A DNA stretch of 64,000 nucleotides from Pigmentiphaga sp. NML030171 (GTDB taxonomy: Bacteria; Pseudomonadota; Gammaproteobacteria; Burkholderiales; Burkholderiaceae_B), in the NCBI RefSeq assembly GCF_002188635.1, contig NZ_NINX01000024.1, forward strand, positions 124,001 to 188,000. Reading direction: 5' to 3'. This document shows positions 36,812 to 46,113 of this stretch, piece after piece (the stretch's first letter is position 1; every line of letters begins with the position of its first letter). The notes under the pieces are model-generated. The model was given only the letters and a program-made list of their open reading frames with translations, did not search any database and had not been told where the DNA came from. The position numbers and the translations under genes were made by a program.

Positions 36812-37531
36812 TCAGCGCCCGCGCGGACAGGTCATCGACGCCCGGTTGTCGCCGTTGAACACCAGGTCCAGTTGCGGCACGCCGGTCTGCTTCACCGCAT
36901 AGCGTCCGCTCGCGTTGGACAGCGGCCCGGTGAAGCTGACGCGTCCGTCCTTCAACTGATAACTGCCGCCCTTGGCACCCACCGCGTACTGGCCGCTCTT
37001 CTGCACCACGACGTCGGTATACGCGTAGTTCAGCTGACCGGCATCGAAGGTGTAGCAGGTGTACTTGCCGGGGGCGATGTCGGCGGCCTGCGCGGGAGGA
37101 GGCGCGCTCTGCGCCGGGGCCTGGACCGGGGCGGGCCGCCAGCCACGGCGCATGTCGTCCAGCGACTTGACGATGACCGGCGCCTGCTTGTCCAGCGTAT
37201 CGAGCGTCGCCGCCGGGCAGGCCCCCTGGGAAAAACCTTTCTGGTTCGCGATGCCGGCGATGCGGGCCGATTCGTCGCGCATCGCCTGTTCGTAAGCGCG
37301 CCGCAGTTTGTCACGCTGCGACGAGGACAGGCCGGCCGCCCCTATCAATCCGTCCAGTGCCCGGACGACCGGGCCCGCATCCCGCTTGCAGAAGTCCAAC
37401 GCCGCCTGGACCTGCGCGGTCTGCGTATTGGCGCTTTCGAGCATGCCCAATGGGTCGGGATCCGCCGCCAGGCTGGCTCCGGCCATGGCCAGGCCACAGA
37501 CTAGCGGGATGATGCGAGGAAAAACGTTCAC
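36812..37531 (-). CDS. exported protein of unknown function
   Basis: This 239-residue protein starts at GTG 37531 with GGAG 7 bases upstream, followed by a signal peptide (IIPLVCGLAMAGASLA). A helical part (about 25-130) has two Cys (FCKRDAG, QGACPAAT). A Pro/Ala-rich linker follows (PAPVQAPAQSAPPPAQ), then a small beta-rich domain (GKYTCYTF to SMTCPRGR) with two more Cys. I do not recognise a named family. The final domain resembles lipocalin-like or lysozyme-inhibitor-like small beta folds only in general shape. Confidence 0.7.
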   Translation of the reverse strand: MNVFPRIIPLVCGLAMAGASLAADPDPLGMLESANTQTAQVQAALDFCKRDAGPVVRALDGLIGAAGLSSSQRDKLRRAYEQAMRDESARIAGIANQKGFSQGACPAATLDTLDKQAPVIVKSLDDMRRGWRPAPVQAPAQSAPPPAQAADIAPGKYTCYTFDAGQLNYAYTDVVVQKSGQYAVGAKGGSYQLKDGRVSFTGPLSNASGRYAVKQTGVPQLDLVFNGDNRASMTCPRGR

Positions 37532-37715
37532 GGGAAGTCTCCGCAGTTCTTGTTGGCATATGGCCGGCAAGTCCGTGCATCGATCTTCCATGCTCCCCCG
37601 CACGGTCGGACTCCGGCCGCGGGCAAGCGTACCATCACCGTGCCGGGAACCGAAGCGCGCAACCGCCAGGGACTGGTAGACTCCCTCATCCTCCGGTCTT
37701 CCCAGGAGCCGTTCC

Positions 37716-38021
37716 ATGCGCCAGGCCATCTTCGGCGGGGTGCTCGTCCTCATCGTGCTTGCCGCCTGGGCCAGGCAGCAAGGCTGGATCGCGCTGCCCG
37801 ACAGTCTCATGCAGGCCCTCCTGCTATGCCTGCCGCTGGCGTTTCTTCCTCTGTACCTGCAAGGGCTGCGCGAGGGGGAACTCGTCATTCCGCCGCGCAC
37901 CATCCGGCGCCGGGAAACGCCCCTGCTGTTCTGGTTCGTGGCTGTGTTCCAGGCCGTCCTCGTGCTGACACTGCTGGCGTACCTGGCCGTCCAGTTGCTG
38001 GACAGCCTGGCGGCTGGATGA
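37716..38021 (+). CDS. small inner-membrane protein, unknown
   Basis: This 101-residue protein is nearly all hydrophobic, with three likely membrane segments (IFGGVLVLIVLAAWA, LMQALLLCLPLAFLPLYL, LLFWFVAVFQAVLVLTLLAY) and a short charged loop (REGELVIPPRTIRRRE). I do not recognise the family. It stands alone between two minus-strand genes. Confidence 0.65.
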   Translation: MRQAIFGGVLVLIVLAAWARQQGWIALPDSLMQALLLCLPLAFLPLYLQGLREGELVIPPRTIRRRETPLLFWFVAVFQAVLVLTLLAYLAVQLLDSLAAG

Positions 38022-38056
38022 GCCGGCGGGATGCCGGCTCGGACCTTCCTTCTGTC

Positions 38057-38743
38057 CTACTCTCGCGGCACCGTGGCGGCCGGTATCCGGACCTCCACAG
38101 GCTGGGCCTGCCCCGACCCATTCGGGACCTGCAGCGTCACCGTACCGCCGGCCGGCCGCATCCGCCGCGCCCGCTCCACCAGATCGGGACTCGATGACTT
38201 CTGGGCCAGCCCAGCCAACCGGGGCATCGGCGAGGCCACCGCTTCGACGAAGGTCACTTCGCCGTCGTAGCTCTTGAGGCCCGGTGGAATGGCCGTCGCA
38301 TCCGGCATCAGGATCTCGGTCGCCTTGGCCGTGAGCGTGGTCGTGGCCCGCGCCGGGCCCAGCACCTTGAAGCGGATGTTGCCCAGCGGCACGGTTCCGA
38401 TGGGCTGCGTGAGCGACGTGCCGTTGACCATCACGATGTGCAGGACGTTGCCGTCCTTGCGCCATTGAACCGCCGGCGTGACGCGGCCGGCCGCGACGGG
38501 ATCGATGGCCAGGATCTCCAGCGCCGCCGGATCGTAGGTAACCGTGGCATGGGCCGCCCCTACCGCGTGGGTGCCGGAGAACACGGCCACTTGTATGGCG
38601 CCTTCGGCGCCGGTCACGGCCGTCACCGAAGGATCGACGAAGAAGGCATCGCCGACGAACTGGGCATGCGCGGTGCCACTCATGGCTGCCGCCAGCGGCA
38701 GACCGGCCAACAGGGACCGGAGGATGAACGAACGAATACGCAT
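38057..38743 (-). CDS. exported cohesin-domain-like protein
   Basis: This 228-residue protein has a signal peptide (SLLAGLPLAAAMSGTAHA). Residues 35-165 have the layout of a cohesin fold: VTGAEGAIQVAVFSG, a strand with HATVTYDPAALEILAI, then VLHIVMVNG, GTVPLGNIRFKVLG and TTTLTAKATEI. Cohesins bind dockerin domains. The gene upstream, with only one base between its stop and this start, encodes a lipoprotein with a dockerin-like repeat. A direct partnership on the cell surface is therefore plausible (inference). The C-terminal 60 residues are Pro/Arg-rich and do not look like an anchor. Confidence 0.7.
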   Translation of the reverse strand: MRIRSFILRSLLAGLPLAAAMSGTAHAQFVGDAFFVDPSVTAVTGAEGAIQVAVFSGTHAVGAAHATVTYDPAALEILAIDPVAAGRVTPAVQWRKDGNVLHIVMVNGTSLTQPIGTVPLGNIRFKVLGPARATTTLTAKATEILMPDATAIPPGLKSYDGEVTFVEAVASPMPRLAGLAQKSSSPDLVERARRMRPAGGTVTLQVPNGSGQAQPVEVRIPAATVPRE

Positions 38744-38744
38744 G

Positions 38745-41063
38745 TCATTGCACCTCGATGATGAATCGCTTGGTCACGCCCGGGGTCAGGTCGCTGCCGG
38801 ACAGGGAATCCCCGCCCACCACCCTCGCATTACTGCTGAAGGTGATGAAATAGGTGCCGACTCCGTCCGGCGCGGCCAGGCCGCGCATCAGCACTTCGGT
38901 CTGCCCCCCCGGGATCGGCACCGAAGCGGAAACGCTGCGCACCGGCGCACTGCTGGTCAGTACCGTCTGGCCGGCGACGATGACCTCGAAGATGTCGTCC
39001 AGCGCTGAACCGTTGTCTCCCATGGTGATCAGGACGTCCGACGTGCTGCACCCGACGATCTCGGTCGCCTTGCCCAATCCGTCGCACATCGGCCACGACG
39101 CCTCCAGCGTGGCCGTGCTGACCGACGTGGGCGACGCGCTCGGGCAGTTGTAGTTCGCCGTCCCGTCCGAGTTGAAGCTGTAGCTGCCCTTGTCCGCGCT
39201 CAACGGCATCAGGACGCGATTCGCCGGCATCGTGGCCCGGCCCGCCGGCACCACCGCGCAGCGGTTGGTCACGAAACTCTCGATTGCGCCCATTACGCCG
39301 GCGGCGTCCAGCGCATTGCCGGCGGCATCGGCCAGGCCATCCAGCAGCTTCACGTAGAGATCCTCCGCATATTTCGCGAAGAAATCCGCCAGCGTGCGAG
39401 CCGCCGTATTGCTGCGCAGGATGCCCGCGACCACGCGCTTGCCGATGATCTGCTTGACCAGGTACCCCGCCCCCTGGCTGGCACCCATGCCGCACAGATG
39501 CTGCAGTCCGATGAAAGCCACTTCCGGCTTGACCAGCGCCGACTCGCCCGGCTTCAGGCTGAGCGGACTCACGGTCAGGTACAGCTTGGGATCGATGGGC
39601 TTGACGATCTCGCCCAAGGTGGACGCCACCGACAGCGTCGCGCTGATCGGCACGCAGAACTTCACGAACGCCGCCACGGCGCCGATCTCGATGGCGGGAC
39701 CGTCGGCGGGGATCACCGCGCCCGCGATGAAGATGGTGGCGGTGACCGCGCTGCAAGCCGCGCTGGCGATCGACGAGGCCTCGCCCAGCATGTCGGCGGT
39801 CTTCTTCAGCCGGCAAAGCTCGGGCAGCACGAAGTCGCAGATCTGGTCCGGCGAGATGGCGGCCGCCATGGGGCCGGCCGCGGCGTTCGCGGACACCTTG
39901 CCCAGCACCTCCTGGCTCTGGGCCTGGAACTCGCGCATGCCGTTGGCCAGCAGCGCTTTCTGGAACACCTTGGCCAGCGTGTCGCCATTGGGCCCGGCCA
40001 GCACGCGCTCGAGCTCCAGCCTGGCGTTGCCGAAGGCGCTGCGGCCGGCGGCCGCGACCTTGCGCAGCTGCTCGGCGTCCTGCGCGCTCAGGCCGCTCGG
40101 CTCGGCCACGATGGCATCGTGCTGCGCCTGCATCAGGCGATCGATCCGATCGAAGAAAGCGCGAACGTCCTGGGCCGCAGGCACCGCCGGCTGGAGCGGC
40201 GCCAGCAAGTCCAGCGCCAGGGTCTCGCTGGCCGCGCCGTTGACCGACACGACGACCTGCGCCTGCGCGTTGCGTGCCAGGCCGGCCGGAACGAGGAACG
40301 ACGCGTAGCCCGGCAGCATGCGGAATACCTGGGGCGAGGCGACGCCGTCCACCTTGATGGCCACCTGGGCTTCCGGATCCAACAGCGCCGGCGACACCAT
40401 CGCCACCACGGCTCCCGGATAGGCCTGGGGATTCAGCAGGGCCGACGGCAGTTCCTGGCCGGCGGCGGCCGCCTGCATGGCCAGCGCGACATCGGCGTCG
40501 TCGACCTTGCCGTCCAGATTGATGTCGGCACGCGCGACCTGGATCTCGTCCAGCGTGTTCAGGCCCCCGACGTACTGGCCCAGGCGCATGGCGTCGACCA
40601 GGCCGGGCTTCGCATTGCCGGCGATGTTGCCGATCTTCGAGGGAATGCCGAATTCGGCATACGGCGAGTTACCGGCATCCATCACCACGACTGCGGCGCT
40701 GGCCTCGGCCACGGACTGACCGCCCGAGATGGCCTGCACGGTGGCCGTTACCGGGCCCGCCTTGCCGAAGGACGCCGAGACGCGCTGCCCCGTGGCTCGC
40801 TGTCCATCGCTGAACGTCCAGCGGTATTGGTCGATCTTCGTGCCGTCCGTCACGGCGGCGACACTGAAGCCTACCGGCTTGCCCACCGACACATTGCTGC
40901 GATCGGCTTGAACTTCGATCACGGCCTTGCTGCTTGATGCCGGAGGCGGCTCCTCGCCGCCCGGCTTGGCGCCGTCGCCGCCGCAGGCGGCCAGCGTCAG
41001 CACGATACTACCCGCCAGCGTCCACCATAGACGGCGAACGCCGGTGCTCATCGATCCCTTCAT
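38745..41063 (-). CDS. large lipoprotein with PKD-like and dockerin-like domains
   Basis: This 772-residue protein has a lipobox LTLAAC at about residues 22-27, so it is membrane-anchored. After a short GGDGAKPGGEEPPPAS linker, residues 45-130 look like a PKD domain (YRWTFSDGQRATGQRVS). Residues 145-195 look like a dockerin: a degenerate first half GLVDAMRLGQYVGG and a clear calcium-loop second half ADINLDGKVDDADVALAMQ. The remaining 570 residues are not assigned; they include a long helical part and Ala-rich hydrophobic stretches (ATIFIAGAVIPADGP). A start at 41051 is also possible. Its stop and the ATG of the cohesin-like gene are one base apart. Confidence 0.72.
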   Translation of the reverse strand: MKGSMSTGVRRLWWTLAGSIVLTLAACGGDGAKPGGEEPPPASSSKAVIEVQADRSNVSVGKPVGFSVAAVTDGTKIDQYRWTFSDGQRATGQRVSASFGKAGPVTATVQAISGGQSVAEASAAVVVMDAGNSPYAEFGIPSKIGNIAGNAKPGLVDAMRLGQYVGGLNTLDEIQVARADINLDGKVDDADVALAMQAAAAGQELPSALLNPQAYPGAVVAMVSPALLDPEAQVAIKVDGVASPQVFRMLPGYASFLVPAGLARNAQAQVVVSVNGAASETLALDLLAPLQPAVPAAQDVRAFFDRIDRLMQAQHDAIVAEPSGLSAQDAEQLRKVAAAGRSAFGNARLELERVLAGPNGDTLAKVFQKALLANGMREFQAQSQEVLGKVSANAAAGPMAAAISPDQICDFVLPELCRLKKTADMLGEASSIASAACSAVTATIFIAGAVIPADGPAIEIGAVAAFVKFCVPISATLSVASTLGEIVKPIDPKLYLTVSPLSLKPGESALVKPEVAFIGLQHLCGMGASQGAGYLVKQIIGKRVVAGILRSNTAARTLADFFAKYAEDLYVKLLDGLADAAGNALDAAGVMGAIESFVTNRCAVVPAGRATMPANRVLMPLSADKGSYSFNSDGTANYNCPSASPTSVSTATLEASWPMCDGLGKATEIVGCSTSDVLITMGDNGSALDDIFEVIVAGQTVLTSSAPVRSVSASVPIPGGQTEVLMRGLAAPDGVGTYFITFSSNARVVGGDSLSGSDLTPGVTKRFIIEVQ

Positions 41064-41227
41064 AGGATCCCCCCGGTATGTGTTGCGGTTTGTTTTCGGT
41101 GTTCTGGCAATACCCCTGCCATCGCACGTAAAAGTACCCGCTTTCTCGTAACTCTTTGAATTTAGATGCTACAAGAGGTAGCAAGCGCTAACACGCATGA
41201 ATGAAGTAGGATCGAGGAGACTTTCTC

Positions 41228-41887
41228 TCACGCGCCCCCGGCCAGCCCTCGCTTGGCAGCCGCCTGCGCCGTGGGATTCGGCGTGGGCTCGCCGATCTTG
41301 CGCAGCGTGTTCCGGTCGGTATGGTGGAACGGCTCCGCCTGGCCGGGGATGACCAGTATCGTGTCCTGCTCGTAGGACCAGGTGCCGTCGTCGTTGATCG
41401 TGACCGTGATGGTGTAGCTCTCGGTCTTGAATGCGTATTCCAGGAACGGATTCGACACGATCCCGTTCGTCAGCGAACCCCGCACGGCATGGAGCGTGAA
41501 GCGCCGCGCGTCGGGTGAGGCCTGGCCCACCGCCATCGCCGTCTGCCCTCGCGGGATCGACAGCGTCTGCATCACCGCCCCCGTCGCGGGCTCCCACAGC
41601 CAATAGCCCACCTGGTCGTGGAAAGTTTCGACGTCATCCGGCTTGACGATGCGGGTGTGATAGCGCAACCCGTAGAACAATTGCGGACCGTTGGTCTGCG
41701 CATCGATGGGCTGGAGCTCCATGTGCTCGATGAACGCCTGCTTCTCGGGGCCGTCCGCCTTGGGGTTGATGTCCAGCCCGCGCGCGCCCGTCCAGATGCC
41801 GGCCATGCCGGTCAGCGGCCCGAGGTTGGCCAGCGTGTGAACATCCGGTTCCGGCTCGGTATAGATGTCCTTGGGATAGTTTTCCAT
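41228..41887 (-). CDS. nitrobindin-like heme-binding beta-barrel protein
   Basis: This 219-residue cytoplasmic protein of the THAP4/nitrobindin (FABP-like) family has the hallmark GIWTGARG after the start. Later come DQVGYWLWEPATGAVMQ, WSYEQDT and a C-terminal His in FHHTDRNTLR, a candidate heme ligand. Family members bind heme and react with NO or peroxynitrite. The length is slightly above the usual 160-200 because of the N-terminal 30 residues. It lies 30 bases from the bestrophin gene on the same strand. Confidence 0.85.
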   Translation of the reverse strand: MENYPKDIYTEPEPDVHTLANLGPLTGMAGIWTGARGLDINPKADGPEKQAFIEHMELQPIDAQTNGPQLFYGLRYHTRIVKPDDVETFHDQVGYWLWEPATGAVMQTLSIPRGQTAMAVGQASPDARRFTLHAVRGSLTNGIVSNPFLEYAFKTESYTITVTINDDGTWSYEQDTILVIPGQAEPFHHTDRNTLRKIGEPTPNPTAQAAAKRGLAGGA

Positions 41888-41917
41888 GGTGGGTCCAGGG
41901 GGTGGGGATGAAAGATA

Positions 41918-42829
41918 TCAGCTCAGCACGATGGTGTCCGACCGGTCGGCTTCGGGCGGCAGCTTCTCGCCCAGCATCTCGCGCAGGGTCGATTCGATCA
42001 TGCCGGACATCGCGTCCAGGGCGAGGTCGTTCGGCTCCAGGCCGAAAGGCTCTTCGATCTCGGCCGCCAGGGCTTCCAACGCGAAGAACGTATAGGCGAT
42101 GAAGGCCACGATCACCGGCGTCATGGCGCCGATGGCATCGATCAGGCCGAACGGCAGCAGCAGGCAATACAGATAGATGGTGCGATGGATCAGCACCGCG
42201 TAGGTGAAAGGGATGGGCGTCGACGCGATCCGCTCGCAGCCGCCCAGCGCCTCGCTCAGCTTGCGCAGCGACGCTTCCATCGGTGGCACGAGCACGGGGT
42301 CCAGGGAGCCGTCGCGGCGCCGTTCACCCACCCAGCGTCCGGCCTGTAGCAACAGCATGGCGGGCTTGTAGCGAGCCTGGCCGATGAAGGCCGCGCCCTC
42401 GTCGCCCAGCAGGCGCCGCAAATCGCCGCCGGCATCGCTGTTCCGCAATTGATGACGCAAGGCGTGCACAAAGGCCGCCAGGCACATGGCGAACTCGCGC
42501 GCCTTGTCCGGCGCGTCGGCCAGGGTCAGGGCCTGCCGGACCAGCGAGCGCGTCTCGTTCAGCAGCGTGCCCCACAGGCTGCGGGCCTCCCAATAACGCG
42601 CGTAGCTGGTGCTGTTGCGAAAGCCGAGAAAAATGGCCAGCGTCAACCCGATCAGCGAGAACGGCACGAAATTGAGCTGCACCTTCCATTCGAAGACCTG
42701 GCCGTGCAGCACGGTGACCAGGACGGCGAACAGCGTCGCCGCTGCCAGTTGCGGCAGGATGCCGGGCAGCACCGAGCCGCGCACGATGAACAGCATGCGC
42801 AGCCAGTGCGGGCGGGGCCGGATGATCAT
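41918..42829 (-). CDS. bestrophin-family anion channel protein
   Basis: This 303-residue membrane protein matches bacterial bestrophins (YneE type): RMLFIVRGSVLPGILPQL near the start, FVPFSLIGLTLAIFLGFRNSTSYARYWEAR with its selectivity-region Phe residues, a central TPIPFTYAVLIHRTIYLYCLLLPFG and an acidic C-terminal PFGLEPNDLALDAM. Bestrophins form pentameric chloride or cation channels. It is followed by the nitrobindin-like gene, perhaps cotranscribed. Confidence 0.92.
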   Translation of the reverse strand: MIIRPRPHWLRMLFIVRGSVLPGILPQLAAATLFAVLVTVLHGQVFEWKVQLNFVPFSLIGLTLAIFLGFRNSTSYARYWEARSLWGTLLNETRSLVRQALTLADAPDKAREFAMCLAAFVHALRHQLRNSDAGGDLRRLLGDEGAAFIGQARYKPAMLLLQAGRWVGERRRDGSLDPVLVPPMEASLRKLSEALGGCERIASTPIPFTYAVLIHRTIYLYCLLLPFGLIDAIGAMTPVIVAFIAYTFFALEALAAEIEEPFGLEPNDLALDAMSGMIESTLREMLGEKLPPEADRSDTIVLS

Positions 42830-42982
42830 GCGTGCTCGCCGTCGAAGATCAACAGAACAGAATGGGCGGATTATACGTAGGTCGGAAGACCCGCCCGTAC
42901 ATGGGCCGTCCCCAGGCGCCCGTTGCCGTGTCGATCTGCCGCTCTTGCTACCCCCGCAGCTGGCGGCCGGTCCCCCTCCCCG

Positions 42983-43963
42983 TCACTGCTGCTCGATGCC
43001 CGCCGCCTTGACGAGCTTCGTCCATCGGGCGATTTCGACTTTCTGGAACTCCGCCAGCTCCTGGCGGGTTCCCGCAATCGGCTTCCATGCGTTGTCGCCG
43101 AAGTACCGGGCGGCCTCCTGCGATCGCATGATGGGAACGATGAGCGCGTTGAGCTTGTCGGCGACGTCGTCCGGGGTACCCTTGGGCGCGAACACCGCCA
43201 GCCAGCCGCTGGCCTCGTAGCCGGGAACGCCCTGCTCGGCTATCGTCGGAATGTCCTCATAGCCGGGCATGCGCGTGGGCGTGGACACGCCCAGGGCCTT
43301 GAGCTTGCCCGCGCGCACGTGCGGCATCACCGCCGGCGCGTCGCCGAACACGATGTCGATCTGCCCCCCCATCACGTCCGTGACGGCCAACGGCAGCGTC
43401 TTGTACGGCACATGCAGGATGTCGATGCCGGCAAGCTCCTTGAGCACTTCGCCGCCGGCCCTGGACGAGGAATTGCCGGAGCCGAACGTCAGCTTGCCGG
43501 GATTCTTCCGGGCCGCGGCGATCAGCTCCTGCACGTTCTGGTAAGGCGCGCCGGGCGCGACCGTCAGTACCACGCCACCCACGATCATCGCGGTGATGGG
43601 CACGAAATCCGCCACGGGGTCGTACGGAAGCTTCTTGAAGAGCGCGAGGTTCGCGGCATGCGTCGTATTCGTCCCGACGACGATGGTGTATCCGTCCGCG
43701 GGCTGGCGCAGGACGTGTTGCAAGGCGATGAATCCGCTGGCGCCGGGCTTGTTGTCGACGATCACCGGCTGCTTGGTGATCTCGGTGATGTGCTTGCCGA
43801 GGAAGCGGGCAGCCAGGTCCGTCGTCGTGCCGGCGCCGAACGGCACGACGATGGTGATGGGCTTGCTGGGGAAGTTCCCGGCCTGGGCCTGCGCCTGCGG
43901 CGAGGCGGCCAGGGCCAGCGGCCCCGCCAGCACGAGCGCCTGCAATTTCTGGATCGTTCTCAT
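42983..43963 (-). CDS. Bug-family periplasmic solute-binding receptor
   Basis: This 326-residue receptor has a signal peptide (ALVLAGPLALAASPQAQA) and the Bug core NFPSKPITIVVPFGAGT, VIVDNKPGASGFIA and PADGYTIVVG. It is the last gene of a minus-strand operon after a MaoC-type hydratase and an acyl-CoA dehydrogenase, so its ligand is probably a carboxylic acid that is then activated and beta-oxidised (inference). TctA/TctB partners are absent. Confidence 0.93.
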   Translation of the reverse strand: MRTIQKLQALVLAGPLALAASPQAQAQAGNFPSKPITIVVPFGAGTTTDLAARFLGKHITEITKQPVIVDNKPGASGFIALQHVLRQPADGYTIVVGTNTTHAANLALFKKLPYDPVADFVPITAMIVGGVVLTVAPGAPYQNVQELIAAARKNPGKLTFGSGNSSSRAGGEVLKELAGIDILHVPYKTLPLAVTDVMGGQIDIVFGDAPAVMPHVRAGKLKALGVSTPTRMPGYEDIPTIAEQGVPGYEASGWLAVFAPKGTPDDVADKLNALIVPIMRSQEAARYFGDNAWKPIAGTRQELAEFQKVEIARWTKLVKAAGIEQQ

Positions 43964-44030
43964 GTCGTGTCTCCTTTGGTGTCCGTCCGTGCACGTCCGG
44001 CGGGTGACCGCCCGGACCGCATCCCGGCAG

Positions 44031-45170
44031 TCACATGCGCATCGCCTTGGCGATGATGCTGCGCTGGATCTGGGAAGTTCCCCCGCCTATGGTCGATTGC
44101 ATGCCCTCGCGGAAATAGCGCTCCATGTCGGACTCGGGCAGCATGCTGTGTCCGCCCAGGATCTGCATGCCCTGGCGCGTCACCGTCTGCAGGGTCTCGG
44201 ACGCCATCAGCTTGGCCATGCTGACTTCCCGCGAGCAAGGCAAGCCCCGCGAGGCCATGTCGGCGGCGCGATACACCATCAGGCGCGACGCGTCGACCGC
44301 GGTCTGCATGTCGGCCAGCATGTGGCGGATCACCTGGAAGTCGTATATCGGCTGGTCGAACTGGATGCGCTCGTGCGCATAACGCAGGGCATCGCTGACG
44401 GCCTGCTGCGCGTTGCCGACGTAGGCGGCCGACACGGCTATCCGCTCGAGCTCCAGATGATCGGTGATGATGCGCCAGCCGTCCCCCGGCTCGCCCAACA
44501 TGTTGGCATCGGGCACCCATGCGTCGTCCACGAATATCTCGGTGGTACCGGTGGCGCGGCGCGCCATCGTCGGCAGGCGCCGGATATCCAGCCCCTTCGT
44601 GTCGTTGGGCACCAGCAGCACCGACAGGCCCTTGTGCTTCTTCGCTTCCTTGTCTGTGCGCACCAGCATCGCGATCACCACGTTCCTTGCCGCCGCGCCG
44701 GAACACCACAGCTTCTGGCCCCGGATCACCCAGCCCTGGTCGCGCGGCTCGGCCCGCGTGCGCGTCGACGCCGCGTCGGAGCCGGCCTGGGGCTCGGAGA
44801 TCGAGATCGAGAAACGCAGGTCTCCCCGCATGAACGCGGGAAGATAGCGCTCTTTCTGCTCCGGGGTGCCGAACTTGACGATGTTCATGCCGGTGAACGT
44901 CGCGACCATGAAAGCCGTCGCGAAGTCGAAGCCATAGCGCGCCAGTCCCTCGCACATCAATGCGTAGTCGAAGATCGTGCCGCCGTCGCCGCCCTGCTCC
45001 TCGGGTATCAGCAGGCGCAGCCAGCCCAGCTTGGCCACCTTTTCATAGGCTTCGTAGGGATAGGCGCGGTCGATGTCGCACTTGCGCACATACTCGCGGC
45101 CGATCTCCTGCTCCATCACGCGCGCGACGGTGTCGCGCCACAAGACCTGCTCTTCGTTCAGGAAATCCAT
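44031..45170 (-). CDS. acyl-CoA dehydrogenase
   Basis: This 379-residue FAD enzyme has the usual three-part fold. The N-terminal helical part starts MDFLNEEQVLWRDTVA. The middle beta part has FSISISEPQAGSDAAS, the FAD/substrate signature. The C-terminal part includes DFQVIRHMLADMQTAVDASRL, the catalytic-base region and QILGGHSMLPESDMERYFRE. The start is placed at 45170, where the family begins, rather than 27 bases upstream. It oxidises an acyl-CoA to the enoyl-CoA; the adjacent MaoC hydratase would add water next. The chain is probably short. Confidence 0.93.
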   Translation of the reverse strand: MDFLNEEQVLWRDTVARVMEQEIGREYVRKCDIDRAYPYEAYEKVAKLGWLRLLIPEEQGGDGGTIFDYALMCEGLARYGFDFATAFMVATFTGMNIVKFGTPEQKERYLPAFMRGDLRFSISISEPQAGSDAASTRTRAEPRDQGWVIRGQKLWCSGAAARNVVIAMLVRTDKEAKKHKGLSVLLVPNDTKGLDIRRLPTMARRATGTTEIFVDDAWVPDANMLGEPGDGWRIITDHLELERIAVSAAYVGNAQQAVSDALRYAHERIQFDQPIYDFQVIRHMLADMQTAVDASRLMVYRAADMASRGLPCSREVSMAKLMASETLQTVTRQGMQILGGHSMLPESDMERYFREGMQSTIGGGTSQIQRSIIAKAMRM

Positions 45171-45200
45171 GTCGTTCTCTCGATGGAAAGATGGCAATGA

Positions 45201-45647
45201 TCATTGGGCCGGCAGGCGCTGGCGCCGCACGAGCAGGCTGAACTCGCAACTCAGCACGGTTTCGTCGCGCTGGTTGACCGCGACGAGCTTCGTCGTCGCG
45301 ATGCCGTGCCTCTCGCCTTTGTCGCGCAGGTTGATGATTTCGCTCTCGGCATGCAGGGTGTCGCCGATGAACGTAGGCTTGAGGAAACGCAGCTTGTCCA
45401 CGCCGTAGAAGGCTTCGACGACGCTCGAATCGAAACCGAGCAACGCATTCACGACCACGAACACCAGGCCGCCCTGTACGACGCGCTGGCCGTAAAGAGA
45501 TCGCTTGGAAAACTCCGCGTCCGCATGGATGGCCAGCCAGTTGCCGGTCAGGCCGCAGAAATTGACGACGTCCGTCTCGGTCATGGTGCGGCCACCGGAG
45601 CGGCGGCGCTGGCCCAGGGACAGTTCGTCGAAAGGCTGGGTAATCAT
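45201..45647 (-). CDS. MaoC-family hot-dog dehydratase/hydratase
   Basis: This 148-residue single hot-dog protein has the (R)-hydratase dyad region (NFCGLTGNWLAIHADAEF, with Asn/Asp and His) and VVQGGLVFVVVNALL after it. MaoC-type enzymes hydrate enoyl-CoA or remove water from 3-hydroxyacyl-CoA. It is the first gene of the minus-strand operon with the acyl-CoA dehydrogenase (30 bases after) and the Bug receptor. The 466-base divergent region upstream carries its promoter. Confidence 0.9.
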   Translation of the reverse strand: MITQPFDELSLGQRRRSGGRTMTETDVVNFCGLTGNWLAIHADAEFSKRSLYGQRVVQGGLVFVVVNALLGFDSSVVEAFYGVDKLRFLKPTFIGDTLHAESEIINLRDKGERHGIATTKLVAVNQRDETVLSCEFSLLVRRQRLPAQ

Positions 45648-46113
45648 CGAATCCGGGCCTCCATTCGAGCGGATGGCCGAATTCTAGATTCTTATTTCGT
45701 TTTTAAAAGTCTAATTTCATTTTAATTATTTGATCGGCAGGTGAAAAAGCGTCCGGAGCAAGCCAATTCCGGCCAGACATGAGGCGTGTCATCGATACCA
45801 AACCATTGATATTTCTGGGAAATTCTCCGGAGCATCTCGCTTCCGCCGCGTCGAATCCCGCTTCGCGAGCGACACGCTAGGACTTTCCCTAGGTCATGGG
45901 CATGACGATGTCCCTGTCCGTGAACCCGCGCCGTTGGACGCCCCCTTGTATCGCCGCCCCGGACGCGCCCGGGCACTTCTTCATGAGTTTTTCGCGCTTG
46001 ACCCTGGTCTAAGCAGACAATTAATATTTTAGAACGGTCGGTCCAATATTTGGAATTTACGCGATGCCGGGCCGGCGGGCGCACTCGGTACACATGACAA
46101 GGACCACCCCACC
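45648..46113. promoter_or_regulatory. long AT-rich divergent control region
   Basis: This region has no gene I can support. The part next to the MaoC start (about 45680-45740) is very AT-rich. Near the other end, 46014-46060 holds AACGGTCGGTCC followed by the short palindrome CCAATATTTGG, which looks like a TetR- or IclR-type operator. It separates two divergent operons that share a Bug-receptor theme, so a common regulator (perhaps the IclR gene at 49791) is likely. Confidence 0.45.
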
